Counted from the stretch's first letter, positions 1-6,983 are shown. The stretch is 7,823 bases of DNA from Candidatus Krumholzibacteriia bacterium (GCA_026387805.1 JAPLKY010000263.1:1-7823); one strand, 5' to 3'. The notes: a model not told the origin generated them from the letters alone. Program-made: numbers and translations.

Positions 1-2192
1 TTGACGTTGAAGCTGAAGCGACCCGGTTTGTAGCCGCGCATGCGCGCCTCGGGAAGGCGGGTGAAGAGATCGCGGATGGGACCGAATATGCCGGTGTACG
101 TGGCCGGGTTCGAGCGCGGCGTGCGCCCGATCGGCGATTGATCGATGTCGATCACCTTGTCGATGTGCTCGATTCCCTCGATCCGATCGTGCGCTCCGGG
201 AAGCTCCTGAGTCCGGTGGAAATGCCTCCCGAGCGCGCGGAAGAGAATGTCGTTCACGAGCGTGCTTTTGCCCGAGCCCGACACGCCCGTCACGACGACG
301 AGCTTCCCGAGAGGGATCGCGACGTCGATCCCCTTCAGATTGTTCTCGCGGGCGCCGCGCACGATAATGGACGCGCCCGAGCCCCGGCCGGCGCCTCCCT
401 TGAGGCTGATCCGGCGCTCCTCCTTGAGGTAGCGGCCCGTGAGGCTCTTCGGCGATTCCATGATCTCCGCGGGGGTGCCTTCGGCGACGACCTCGCCGCC
501 GCGCTCTCCCGCTCCCGGTCCGAGATCGATCACGTAGTCGGACGAGAGTATCGTGTCGCGGTCGTGCTCGATGACGATGACGGTGTTCCCGGCGTCCCGA
601 AGATCCTTCAACGTCGCGATGAGCCGGGCGTTGTCGCGATGGTGGAGCCCGATCGATGGCTCGTCGAGGATATAGAGGACGCCGACGAGCTTCGAGCCGA
701 TCTGCGTGGCGAGCCGTATCCGCTGCGCTTCCCCCCCGGCGAGCGTTCCCGCCGAGCGATCGAGCGTGAGGTACGTGAGCCCGACGTTCGCGAGAAAATG
801 GAGCCGCGCGGAGATCTCCTTCACAAGCGGCTCCCCGATGAGCGCGCTCGCGCCCGCGAGCTCGAGACCGGCGAAGAAATCGATCGCGCGCTCGATCGTG
901 AGAGACGATATCTCCGCGATGTTCTTCCCCGCGACCGTCACGGAAAGGCTCTCGGGCCGGAGCCGCGAGCCGTTGCATGACGCGCACGGGTGCGAGGTCA
1001 TGAAGGTCTCGATCCAGCGGCGGATCGCCTCCGATTTCGTCTGATGATAACGGCGGCGCAGGTTGGGGACGATTCCCTCCCAGGTCGTGAGATACTCGCC
1101 CCTCCCCCGCTCGAAGTCGTACCTGACCGTGATCTCCGCGTCGCTCCCGTCGAGGATGACCTCCTGCGCCCGGCGCGGGAGCGATTCGAAGGGAGTCTCG
1201 AGCGAGAAGTCGAATTTCTCGGCGAGCGCATCGAGACGGTACCGGAACCAGTTCCCCTTGAGCTCGCCTATCGGCGCGAGCGCGCCCCCCGCGACGCTGC
1301 GGGAGGGATCGGGAACGATGAGCTCGCGCGCGAAGTCGATCTGCGTGCCGAGGCCGTGGCACTCGGGGCAGGCGCCGTACGGGGAGTTGAAGGAGAACAT
1401 GCGCGGGCTGATCTCGCCGAGGCTCTTGCCGCAGTACGGACAGGAATACTCGAGGCTGTAGAGAGACTCCTCGCCCTCCCGGAGCACGAGGATGACGCCC
1501 CCGCCGACCGCCGCCGCGGTCTCGACCGAATCGGCGAGGCGGCGTTCGACGCCCGCCTTCACCTTGAGCCTGTCGACGACGACCTCGATCGTGTGTTTCT
1601 TCGTCTTCTCGAGAGAGAGCCCCGCTTCGAGCTCGCGAACCTCGCCGTCGACGCGTATCCTCGTGAATCCCTCGCGCATGAGCTTCCCGAGGACCGCGCG
1701 ATGCTCTCCCTTGCGCCCTCGCACGACCGGCGCCATGATCTCCAGCCTCGTTCCCTCTCCCGCCCCCCGCAGCCGATCGACGATCTGGGCGACGGTCTGG
1801 CGGGAGATGGGTCGGTCGCAGCCGGGGCACCGCGGCTCGCCCGCGCGCGCGAAGAGAACACGGAGGTAATCGTGGATCTCGGTGATCGTGCCGACCGTCG
1901 ATCGCGGGTTTCGGGACGACGTCTTCTGGTCGATCGAGATCGCGGGGGAGAGCCCCTCGATGCTGTCCACGTCGGGCTTCTCCATCTGCTCGAGGAACTG
2001 CCGCGCGTAGCTCGACAGCGACTCGACGTATCGTCGCTGCCCTTCGGCGTAGATCGTGTCGAAGGCGAGCGACGATTTGCCCGAACCGCTGAGCCCCGTG
2101 ATCACGACGAATCTGTTCCGCGGTATCGCGACGGTGATGTTCTTGAGGTTGTGCTCCCGTGCGCCCCGCACGACCAGGTTCTCGCTTACCAT
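1..2192 (-). CDS. uvrA: UvrA, excinuclease ABC subunit A (5' 730 codons; C-terminus beyond window)
   Basis: UvrA is the damage-recognition ATPase of nucleotide excision repair; it acts as a cytoplasmic dimer that scans DNA and loads UvrB. The frame is open from ATG 2192-2190 to the window edge and matches UvrA throughout. It shows Walker A GLSGSGKS at residues 33-40, a CxxC at 122/125 ahead of the UvrB-binding insertion, and a zinc finger C-X2-C-X20-C-X2-C at 251/254/275/278. The NBD1 signature is LAGGEAQR at 484-491, Walker B is LYILDEPS at 506-513 and the H-loop is IEHD at 541-544. The second Walker A, GVSGSGKS, is at 636-643, and the fragment ends in the conserved GYKPGRFSFNV stretch. Family members are about 940 residues, so roughly 210 are missing, including the second zinc finger and the NBD2 signature and Walker B. 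The signature carries Ala where Ser is usual (LSGGE). The start sits 7 nt after the TPR stop with only a weak purine SD (GCGGA), so it is probably read from the TPR transcript. Identity is certain. Confidence 0.98.
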   Translation of the reverse strand, partial: MVSENLVVRGAREHNLKNITVAIPRNRFVVITGLSGSGKSSLAFDTIYAEGQRRYVESLSSYARQFLEQMEKPDVDSIEGLSPAISIDQKTSSRNPRSTVGTITEIHDYLRVLFARAGEPRCPGCDRPISRQTVAQIVDRLRGAGEGTRLEIMAPVVRGRKGEHRAVLGKLMREGFTRIRVDGEVRELEAGLSLEKTKKHTIEVVVDRLKVKAGVERRLADSVETAAAVGGGVILVLREGEESLYSLEYSCPYCGKSLGEISPRMFSFNSPYGACPECHGLGTQIDFARELIVPDPSRSVAGGALAPIGELKGNWFRYRLDALAEKFDFSLETPFESLPRRAQEVILDGSDAEITVRYDFERGRGEYLTTWEGIVPNLRRRYHQTKSEAIRRWIETFMTSHPCASCNGSRLRPESLSVTVAGKNIAEISSLTIERAIDFFAGLELAGASALIGEPLVKEISARLHFLANVGLTYLTLDRSAGTLAGGEAQRIRLATQIGSKLVGVLYILDEPSIGLHHRDNARLIATLKDLRDAGNTVIVIEHDRDTILSSDYVIDLGPGAGERGGEVVAEGTPAEIMESPKSLTGRYLKEERRISLKGGAGRGSGASIIVRGARENNLKGIDVAIPLGKLVVVTGVSGSGKSTLVNDILFRALGRHFHRTQELPGAHDRIEGIEHIDKVIDIDQSPIGRTPRSNPATYTGIFGPIRDLFTRLPEARMRGYKPGRFSFNV

Positions 2193-2199
2193 TCCGCGC

Positions 2200-5100
2200 C
2201 TACTCTTTCTTGCCGGGAGCCTCCCCGGTCTTTCCGCCGCCCGCGGCTTCCCGCTCCGCGACGCGCTTGAGCCCGTCGGAAGCGACCTTGCCCCAGTCCG
2301 AGGCGGGCCCGTTCGCGGAAAGAACGCTCTCGTAGATCGTTCTGGCCTGGGCCAGATCCCCCTTCGCCTCGCAGCAGCCGGCCGCCTCGAGCTTCGACGT
2401 CACGCCCCACATGCCCCCCGTCTTGAGGTAGGGAACGCGGAGAAACTCGCGTATCGCCTCGTCGTAGCGACCCATGTTCTTGAGGCTCATCCCCGCCCAG
2501 TAATGGGCGCGCCCCTGCTGCTCCTCGCTCGTCGCGACGTCGGGAATCCTGGAGTAGACGTCGTAGGCGAGCTCGTTCTTCCCGGCCGAGTTGTAGCAGA
2601 ACCCGAGATCGAACAGAATCTCGACGATCCCGTCGCGCTCGGGGAAGGTCTCGACGAGCTTCTGCCACGTCGCCGCGGCGTCGTTCCACTGCTCGAGCTG
2701 CTGCTGGACGCTGCCGAGGTTCTTCCACGCCGTGAACGACAGATCGGGATCCTTCGACGATTCGGCGGCGAGCGCGTAGTACTTCGCCGCGAGATTGAGA
2801 TTCCCCGCCCCGTAGTGGGATGAGGCGAGCTTGAAGTACGCCTCCGGGAGAATGGCCGAGCGCCCCGCGGAGGCGACGAACGTCTCGAGCTTCTCGGCGG
2901 CCTCGCGGTATCCGCCCCGCTTCAGGTCGCAGAGCGCGAGATAGAAGAGCGCCTCCGTTCCCTCCTCGGTGCCGCCGAATCGCTTCTGGAGCTCGTCGAG
3001 CGTCCTCGAGGCCTCCGCGCACCGCCCCTCCTCGGCCTCGATCTTTCCCTTCTCGAGGAGCACCCCCCCGAGGCCCTTCCACGCCGCGCAGCGGGACGCG
3101 AGAACCGCGGTATCCCGTTCGTAGGAACCGGTCTGCTTGAGCCTCATGTACGTCTTGGCCCTTCCCGCGACGACGCGGCAGCTGTCGGCGCCCTGAAGAA
3201 CGAGCGCGTCGCTGAAGCTCTTCACCGCGCCGCTATAATCCCCCGCGCCGAGCTCCGCCTCGCCCGCCATCGTCAGGTTCGCCGCGGTCCGCTCGCCGGC
3301 GGCGAGCTCCACGAGGAGCGGCCTCGCCTTGTCGTATTGTCTGCTCTCGAGATATTTCCCGCCGAGCCAGGCGAGGGTCCTCAGCCGCACCGCGCTCGGG
3401 ACGCCTTCCCTCGCAAGGAGCCCCTGGAACAGCTCGTCCGCCTTCTTCGCGTCCCCCGCCTTTTCGCGCGCAAGGGCCTCTCGATAGATCGCCTCCCCCG
3501 CGAGCTCGCTTTCGGGATACGCCGCGGCAAAGCCCGCATAGGCGTCGGCGGCCTCCGCGAAGGCGCCGCGATAGTAGAAACAGTCGCCTTTGCGGATCAT
3601 GCATTTCTCGGCGATTCCCCTCCCCGGAGCCCGGGCGATGCAGCGGTCATACGCGGCGACGGCGCCCGCATAGTCCCTGACCGCGAGCAGCGCCTCGCCG
3701 AGATCGTACAGAGCCCCCGTGATCCTCGAGTCTTCGGGGTACGCCGAGACGAATTCCCCGTACGCCCGGGCCGCGCCGGCGTGATTTCCCTTTGCCCGCA
3801 TGAGAGAGGCGCCGATGAAAATCGCTTCCTTCTTATCCGGGGCGGGAGCGCTCGAGCCGAGCACCTCGTTCGCCGCCGCGAGCGCCGCGTTCGCGGCGAC
3901 CGTGTCGCCCTGCGACGCGCGCTCGGAAAGGTACTGCGCGCGCTTCGTGAGCCCCCACCATCTGCCCTGGCCGCGACCGTAGGCGGCCAGGTACTCCTCG
4001 ATCCTACCGAGCCGCTCGGCGAGGTTCCATTCGCTCTCCCGCCGCCCGATATATTCGCGGGAGGCGCGCTCCCCCCACGCCGTATTCGCGTACCGTTCCG
4101 ACGCGCTCTTCAGCATCTCGAGCCCCCGCTCGCGTTCCGCCTTCGCGTCCTCTCCGCGCGCCGCGGCGGCCTGCGCCCGCATGAGGCGCGCCGTGCCGAG
4201 ATAGTAGCTTCCCTTCGCCCGAAGCGAATCGGGGAGCTCCTTCGCGAGCGCGCCTTCGAGCAGCGGGACGGCGGTCTCCGCGTCGCGGGCGCCGTCCACG
4301 AGGAGGGCCCCCGTCTCGAGCGAACGCTGAGCCGCTCCCGCCTCCCACGAGGCGATCCGGGCGAGGCGTCTTCCGACGCTCTCGTTCCAGACCGGGCGCA
4401 CCGAGAGCGCCGCGAGGCGGTCCCGTGCCTGAGACGCGTATTTTCCCTCGGGAAACCGGGAGACGACCGCCTCGAATCCGCGCGTCGCGCCCCCGACGTC
4501 CCCGATCTTTTCCATGAGAATGCTCTCCCGGAAGATGGCCTCTTCCGCGGCGCTTCCGTCCTTGCCCTCGTCGGCGACGAGCCGCCAGTACCGGATCGCC
4601 GAAAGCGTATCGGCCAGACGCGCGGCGGAAAGCTCGGCGAGACTGGCGTTGAGCCGCAGGCGCTCTTCGCGGTTCGAGTTCCCCATGAGCGCAAGGTTAT
4701 AGAGGCGGGCCGCTTCGAGCGGAGAGCCCGAGCGCTCGCGCAGCTCGGCCTCGAGCACGATCCCGTCCCTGAGGAACGGAGAGGCCGGATACGCGCGGCG
4801 CATCGTTTCGAGCTCGGCCATCGCCTCGTTCGTCTTCTGCGCCGCCATGAGCGCGCGCGCCGTCAGCAGCGACAGCTCTCCCGTCGTGTCGCTCGCGGCC
4901 TTGCCCGACTTGAGCGAGTTGACGAGGGCGAGCGCCTTGTCCGGCTTCTTCGATCTGAGCGCGGCGTCGATTGCGCCCCGCATCACCTTCGCTCGCTGCT
5001 CGGAGTTCGGGAACTTCTCGAGAAAACGTTCCGACTCGCTGAGGATCCCGTCCGCGTTGCCCCGCTTCGCGTGAATGTCGATGAGCCCGAGCACCGCCTT

Positions 5101-5856
5101 TTCCGAGAGAGGATCCTCCTTGAAATCCTTCTCCACCGCGCGGAAATAGCCTTCCGCCTTCGCGTAATCGTTCTTCGCGAGCGCCCGCTCGCCGAGCTTC
5201 ACGAGGGCGAGCGCCTTGACCGGCGAGGTCGGATAGAGCTTCGCGATGTCGGCGAGCACCTGGTCCGCTTCCATGTCGCGCCCCGTGTTGATGAGCGCGA
5301 GCGCGAGGGTGTAGCGCGCGCGGGGAGTGAGCTGCGAATCCTTGCGCTCGTTGATGAGCCGCCGCAGAACCTTGGACGCGCCCTCCGAATCCCCCATCGA
5401 CATGAGGCAATCGGCCGCGTCGAGGAGCGCCTGATCGACGACCGGGCAACCGGGATTTTCGTCCGGGATGAGGAGAAGCTCCTCCGCCCCTTCCTTGTAT
5501 CTCTTGAGCGCCTTGAAGATCTTGCCGCGCTGGAGTCGCGCGAGGCACGCGCGTTCGTCCTTCGGGTAGGTCTCGATGAATTTCTCGTACGTCGCGAGGG
5601 CGTCGTTCGCCTTGACCGCCTGGAGGTACGATTCCGCCGCGGTGAAGAGCGCCTCGGGACGGAACACGCTCTGCGGATATTTCTCCGTGAACCGCAGAAA
5701 CTCCTCGGCGGCCGCGACGAACATCCCGTCGCGTCTCAGCTTCTTCGCGAAGTTGAGATCCTCGTTCTCCCCGGCGAAGGACGGAGCCGCGATCGCGAGA
5801 AGGGCGGCGATGAGCGCCGCGGCGGTCATGACCTGGTACAGGCGCTTCGTGCACAT
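2200..5856 (-). CDS. Large exported tetratricopeptide-repeat protein (1218 aa)
   Basis: This is a 1218-residue protein made almost wholly of TPR-like helical hairpins. The start chosen is ATG 5856-5854: it gives a classical signal peptide (basic MCTKRLYQ, hydrophobic residues 10-24, likely cleavage PSFA|GE after 28) and has AAGGAGGA upstream. The same frame stays open to 6219, but that extension runs through a terminator and repeats and would bury the signal peptide. TPR-like units are clear at about 30-130, 145-285, 290-360, 440-480, 680-815, 850-885, 935-1035 and 1040-1185. Many end in the BamD/CpoB-type turn, such as KYPQS 59, TYPKD 97, LYPTS 208, AYPAS 355, AYPEDS 705 and AYPES 779. Residues 490-680 are less regular. 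The tail after 1195 is a short charged, Gly/Lys-rich stretch. There is no enzyme motif and no transmembrane segment after the signal. It is probably a periplasmic scaffold or cell-envelope assembly factor, but the partner is unknown. The stop is 7 nt before uvrA. Confidence 0.93.
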   Translation of the reverse strand: MCTKRLYQVMTAAALIAALLAIAAPSFAGENEDLNFAKKLRRDGMFVAAAEEFLRFTEKYPQSVFRPEALFTAAESYLQAVKANDALATYEKFIETYPKDERACLARLQRGKIFKALKRYKEGAEELLLIPDENPGCPVVDQALLDAADCLMSMGDSEGASKVLRRLINERKDSQLTPRARYTLALALINTGRDMEADQVLADIAKLYPTSPVKALALVKLGERALAKNDYAKAEGYFRAVEKDFKEDPLSEKAVLGLIDIHAKRGNADGILSESERFLEKFPNSEQRAKVMRGAIDAALRSKKPDKALALVNSLKSGKAASDTTGELSLLTARALMAAQKTNEAMAELETMRRAYPASPFLRDGIVLEAELRERSGSPLEAARLYNLALMGNSNREERLRLNASLAELSAARLADTLSAIRYWRLVADEGKDGSAAEEAIFRESILMEKIGDVGGATRGFEAVVSRFPEGKYASQARDRLAALSVRPVWNESVGRRLARIASWEAGAAQRSLETGALLVDGARDAETAVPLLEGALAKELPDSLRAKGSYYLGTARLMRAQAAAARGEDAKAERERGLEMLKSASERYANTAWGERASREYIGRRESEWNLAERLGRIEEYLAAYGRGQGRWWGLTKRAQYLSERASQGDTVAANAALAAANEVLGSSAPAPDKKEAIFIGASLMRAKGNHAGAARAYGEFVSAYPEDSRITGALYDLGEALLAVRDYAGAVAAYDRCIARAPGRGIAEKCMIRKGDCFYYRGAFAEAADAYAGFAAAYPESELAGEAIYREALAREKAGDAKKADELFQGLLAREGVPSAVRLRTLAWLGGKYLESRQYDKARPLLVELAAGERTAANLTMAGEAELGAGDYSGAVKSFSDALVLQGADSCRVVAGRAKTYMRLKQTGSYERDTAVLASRCAAWKGLGGVLLEKGKIEAEEGRCAEASRTLDELQKRFGGTEEGTEALFYLALCDLKRGGYREAAEKLETFVASAGRSAILPEAYFKLASSHYGAGNLNLAAKYYALAAESSKDPDLSFTAWKNLGSVQQQLEQWNDAAATWQKLVETFPERDGIVEILFDLGFCYNSAGKNELAYDVYSRIPDVATSEEQQGRAHYWAGMSLKNMGRYDEAIREFLRVPYLKTGGMWGVTSKLEAAGCCEAKGDLAQARTIYESVLSANGPASDWGKVASDGLKRVAEREAAGGGKTGEAPGKKE

Positions 5857-5867
5857 GGTTACTGGAA

Positions 5868-5875
5868 TCCTCCTT
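5868..5875 (-). promoter_or_regulatory. Ribosome binding site of the TPR gene
   Basis: AAGGAGGA is read on the minus strand, 11 nt before ATG 5856. The spacing is slightly long, but no other in-frame ATG or GTG lies nearer. The site decides the start against the 121-codon N-terminal extension. Confidence 0.8.
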
Positions 5876-5909
5876 GAAAAAGAGAGGAGAAAGGGCATCG
5901 GGAAAAGAC

Positions 5910-5938
5910 ATTTTAACTTAGCAAACGGGCCGCTTGAA
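5910..5938 (-). promoter_or_regulatory. Possible sigma-70-type promoter for the TPR-uvrA unit
   Basis: On the minus strand TTCAAG (5938-5933), a 17-nt spacer and TAAAAT (5915-5910) form a plausible -35/-10 pair. The -10 matches five of six consensus bases; the -35 matches only three. An overlapping alternative is TTGATT-17-TAAGTT, shifted 5 bp upstream. This is the most AT-rich patch in the spacer. The predicted start would leave a leader of about 45-50 nt before the TPR ATG. Sequence evidence alone; moderate to low confidence. Confidence 0.4.
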
Positions 5939-5942
5939 ATCA

Positions 5943-5955
5943 ACCACGTTGTGGT
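5943..5955. promoter_or_regulatory. Short inverted repeat next to the TPR promoter
   Basis: ACCAC-GTT-GTGGT is a perfect 5-bp inverted repeat with a 3-nt centre, immediately upstream of the proposed -35 element. It could be a small operator half-site pair. It is short enough to be chance in GC-rich DNA. Confidence 0.25.
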
Positions 5956-6001
5956 GGCGCGCCAAGGGGTGCGGACGCCCTGAATAGCGGGTGACGCTGA
6001 T

Positions 6002-6041
6002 GGGGTCCCCGACCGCTGCGCAGCGAGCCTTGCTCGCGAGC
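6002..6041. repeat. Cluster of palindromes beside the tandem repeats
   Basis: Forty bases contain GGGG-T-CCCC (6002-6010), the perfect 12-bp palindrome CGCTGCGCAGCG (6014-6025), GCGAGC-CTT-GCTCGC (6023-6037; 6-bp stem, 3-nt loop) and the 10-bp palindrome GCTCGCGAGC (6032-6041). The last two are mutually exclusive folds. The end of this block resembles the tail of the adjoining 45-bp unit, so it may include a decayed extra copy. No function can be assigned. Confidence 0.6.
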
Positions 6042-6046
6042 GCGGG

Positions 6047-6181
6047 CGGGGTGCAATCAGCGGCAGGACCCGCGTATCGCGCGAGCACCTGCGGGGTGCA
6101 ATCGCCGACAGGCCCCGCGTATCGCGCGAGCACGGGCGGGGTGCAATCGCCGGCAGGCCCCGCGTATCGCGCAAGCACGTG
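6047..6181. repeat. Three tandem copies of a 45-bp repeat
   Basis: Units are 6047-6091, 6092-6136 and 6137-6181. Each starts CGGGGTGCAATC and contains CCCGCGTATCGCGC. Units 1 and 2 differ at 6 of 45 positions, units 2 and 3 at 3. Within units 2 and 3, GCGGGG (starting one base before the unit) can pair with CCCCGC in the unit, with an imperfect inner TGC/GCA pair; CGCG-TAT-CGCG is a second small inverted repeat. The array lies downstream of the terminator and upstream of the TPR promoter, so it is probably untranscribed or weakly transcribed. It could be a minisatellite-like array, a multi-copy protein-binding region or part of a dispersed repeat family; the window cannot decide. Confidence 0.9.
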
Positions 6182-6197
6182 CCGGGGAGCGCGGGGC

Positions 6198-6232
6198 AAA
6201 ACAAAAGGGCCGGCTCCACCGAGCCGGCCCTT
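6198..6232 (-). terminator. Intrinsic terminator of the secreted-protein gene
   Basis: A perfect 12-bp GC-rich stem (6221-6232 with 6205-6216) closes a 4-nt loop (GGTG on the minus strand). It is followed on the minus strand by TTTTGTTTT (6206-6198). It begins about 30 nt after the TAG of the secreted-protein gene. The T-tract lies only on the minus-strand side, which fixes the direction. Confidence 0.93.
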
Positions 6233-6263
6233 CTCGTAGGCTCTTATCCCGGAGCTCGCGACT

Positions 6264-6860
6264 CTAGAAAAGGCTCTTTATCGCGCCCCAGCTCTTGGTC
6301 TGCACGCCGACGCCCCCGTCATAGTTCAGGGAGAGATGGCAGTAACGCTTCACCGGATAGATCGGGTAGCCGGGCTCGCAGCTCCCGACCTGATATGCAG
6401 GCGGCTCCGGATCGAGGAGGCGCTCGACCACCATGATCTGACCTGGGTTGGCGTTCATCAGGAAGCAGTTTACTCGATGCGAATACACCCAATCCGTCCG
6501 GCAGCAACTCTCACCGCATTCTACCTCGCCGTAGAAACTGATGCTGATGCCGGCCTGGATCGAACCCATCTCGATGATCACGGCAGGATTCTTCACTGCA
6601 CTGGTTATCAGAACGTTTGCGGGGTACTGGATCTTGAACTCGGCGGCCATCAGCCCCATCTTGCTCGGCACCCAGAATATGTAAAACGTGAACGGCGTCA
6701 TTGCGGGAGGCGTTGCCGTATAGTTCACCTGGTGCGTCGTGTGCGCCAAATCCGTGAAGAGCCCCACGTACGCCGTGTCGGGAAGCCCCGGATAAGGCTG
6801 TGCAAAGCTTGAACCCGCAAGGAGCAGAAGCCCCATCGCAATCAATACCATTCTCTTCAT
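6264..6860 (-). CDS. Secreted protein of unknown function, six cysteines, 198 aa
   Basis: I do not recognise a named family. Residues 1-20 are a clear Sec signal peptide: MKRM, a hydrophobic core, then GSSFA|QP, with Ser at -3 and Ala at -1; no lipobox. The mature part (about 178 residues) has no transmembrane helix. It alternates short hydrophobic stretches with turns (AYVGLF at 30-35, FTFYIFWVP at 57-65, GLMAAEFKIQYP at 69-80), as in an all-beta domain. Six cysteines cluster in the second half (115, 119, 120, 132, 161, 174) and could form disulfides outside the cytoplasm. The chain ends SWGAIKSLF, an aromatic/basic tail after VQTK that I associate, from memory, with families of small secreted proteins in Eisenbacteria/Krumholzibacteria-like genomes. 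It has its own promoter, strong SD and terminator, so it is probably expressed alone and well. Hand-counted lines give about 55-57% GC against about 68% in a TPR-gene line. That could mean transfer, or amino-acid composition and expression effects. Confidence 0.88.
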   Translation of the reverse strand: MKRMVLIAMGLLLLAGSSFAQPYPGLPDTAYVGLFTDLAHTTHQVNYTATPPAMTPFTFYIFWVPSKMGLMAAEFKIQYPANVLITSAVKNPAVIIEMGSIQAGISISFYGEVECGESCCRTDWVYSHRVNCFLMNANPGQIMVVERLLDPEPPAYQVGSCEPGYPIYPVKRYCHLSLNYDGGVGVQTKSWGAIKSLF

Positions 6861-6866
6861 TCTTCG

Positions 6867-6875
6867 TACCTCCTT
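6867..6875 (-). promoter_or_regulatory. Consensus ribosome binding site of the secreted-protein gene
   Basis: AAGGAGGTA on the minus strand ends 6 nt before ATG 6860-6858. This near-perfect anti-SD match fixes the start at MKRM rather than the internal Met three codons later, and implies efficient translation. Confidence 0.9.
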
Positions 6876-6894
6876 GCCCGTAAAACCGCTCTAT

Positions 6895-6907
6895 CGCTCA
6901 TCGAGCG
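6895..6907 (-). other. Small hairpin in the 5' leader of the secreted-protein gene
   Basis: CGCTC-GAT-GAGCG on the minus strand is a 5-bp stem with a 3-nt loop about 20 nt upstream of the SD. The CGCTC arm could instead pair with a second GAGCG a few bases downstream. It may stabilise the leader; it is too small for a riboswitch call. Confidence 0.3.
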
Positions 6908-6954
6908 CCCGCAAAAACGCGCCGCTCCGCGATTCCTGCTCTCGGCCTCAACAT

Positions 6955-6983
6955 AGTACAGGCCGTCATTCCTGCATAGTCAA
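6955..6983 (-). promoter_or_regulatory. Sigma-70-type promoter of the secreted-protein gene
   Basis: On the minus strand TTGACT (6983-6978; 5 of 6 consensus) is separated by 17 nt from TGTACT (6960-6955; 4 of 6). Transcription would start near 6948, giving a leader of about 87 nt. The position, between the end of asnS and this gene, fits an independent promoter. Confidence 0.65.

Larger units (their letters stand above)
5857..6263. other. 407-bp intergenic spacer
   Basis: No gene is supported here on either strand. In minus-strand order it holds the terminator of the secreted-protein gene, three 45-bp tandem repeats, a cluster of palindromes (6002-6041), a small inverted repeat, a possible promoter and the SD of the TPR gene. 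Open frames cross it in several frames only because the repeat unit is a multiple of three and lacks stop codons. Confidence 0.75.

Noticed and set aside
990..2270. 426-codon plus-strand open frame, with another at 138-980
   Set aside because: Both are antisense to an intact uvrA with all expected motifs; the products are Arg/Asp/Glu-rich shadow translations.
3337..5877. 846-codon open frame on the plus strand opposite the TPR gene
   Set aside because: It is the mirror frame of GC-biased coding DNA. The translation is Arg/Glu/Ala-rich low-complexity without recognisable domains, and the minus-strand product has a signal peptide and regular TPRs.
6047..6181. CRISPR array
   Set aside because: The whole 45-bp unit is repeated head to tail with no unique spacers between copies, and no cas genes are present.
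5857..6219. 121-codon N-terminal extension of the TPR gene
   Set aside because: It would start inside the terminator stem, run through the tandem repeats and place a signal peptide internally. The SD at 5868-5875 supports the ATG at 5856.
5991..6239. 82-codon plus-strand frame with a 15-residue repeat (GVQSxxGPAYRASTx)
   Set aside because: The repeat follows from the 45-bp DNA period being divisible by three. There is no SD, the other strand is equally open through the array, and the frame ends within the terminator hairpin.
6336..6812. 158-codon plus-strand frame opposite the secreted-protein gene
   Set aside because: The minus-strand gene has a promoter, consensus SD, signal peptide and terminator; the plus frame has none of these.
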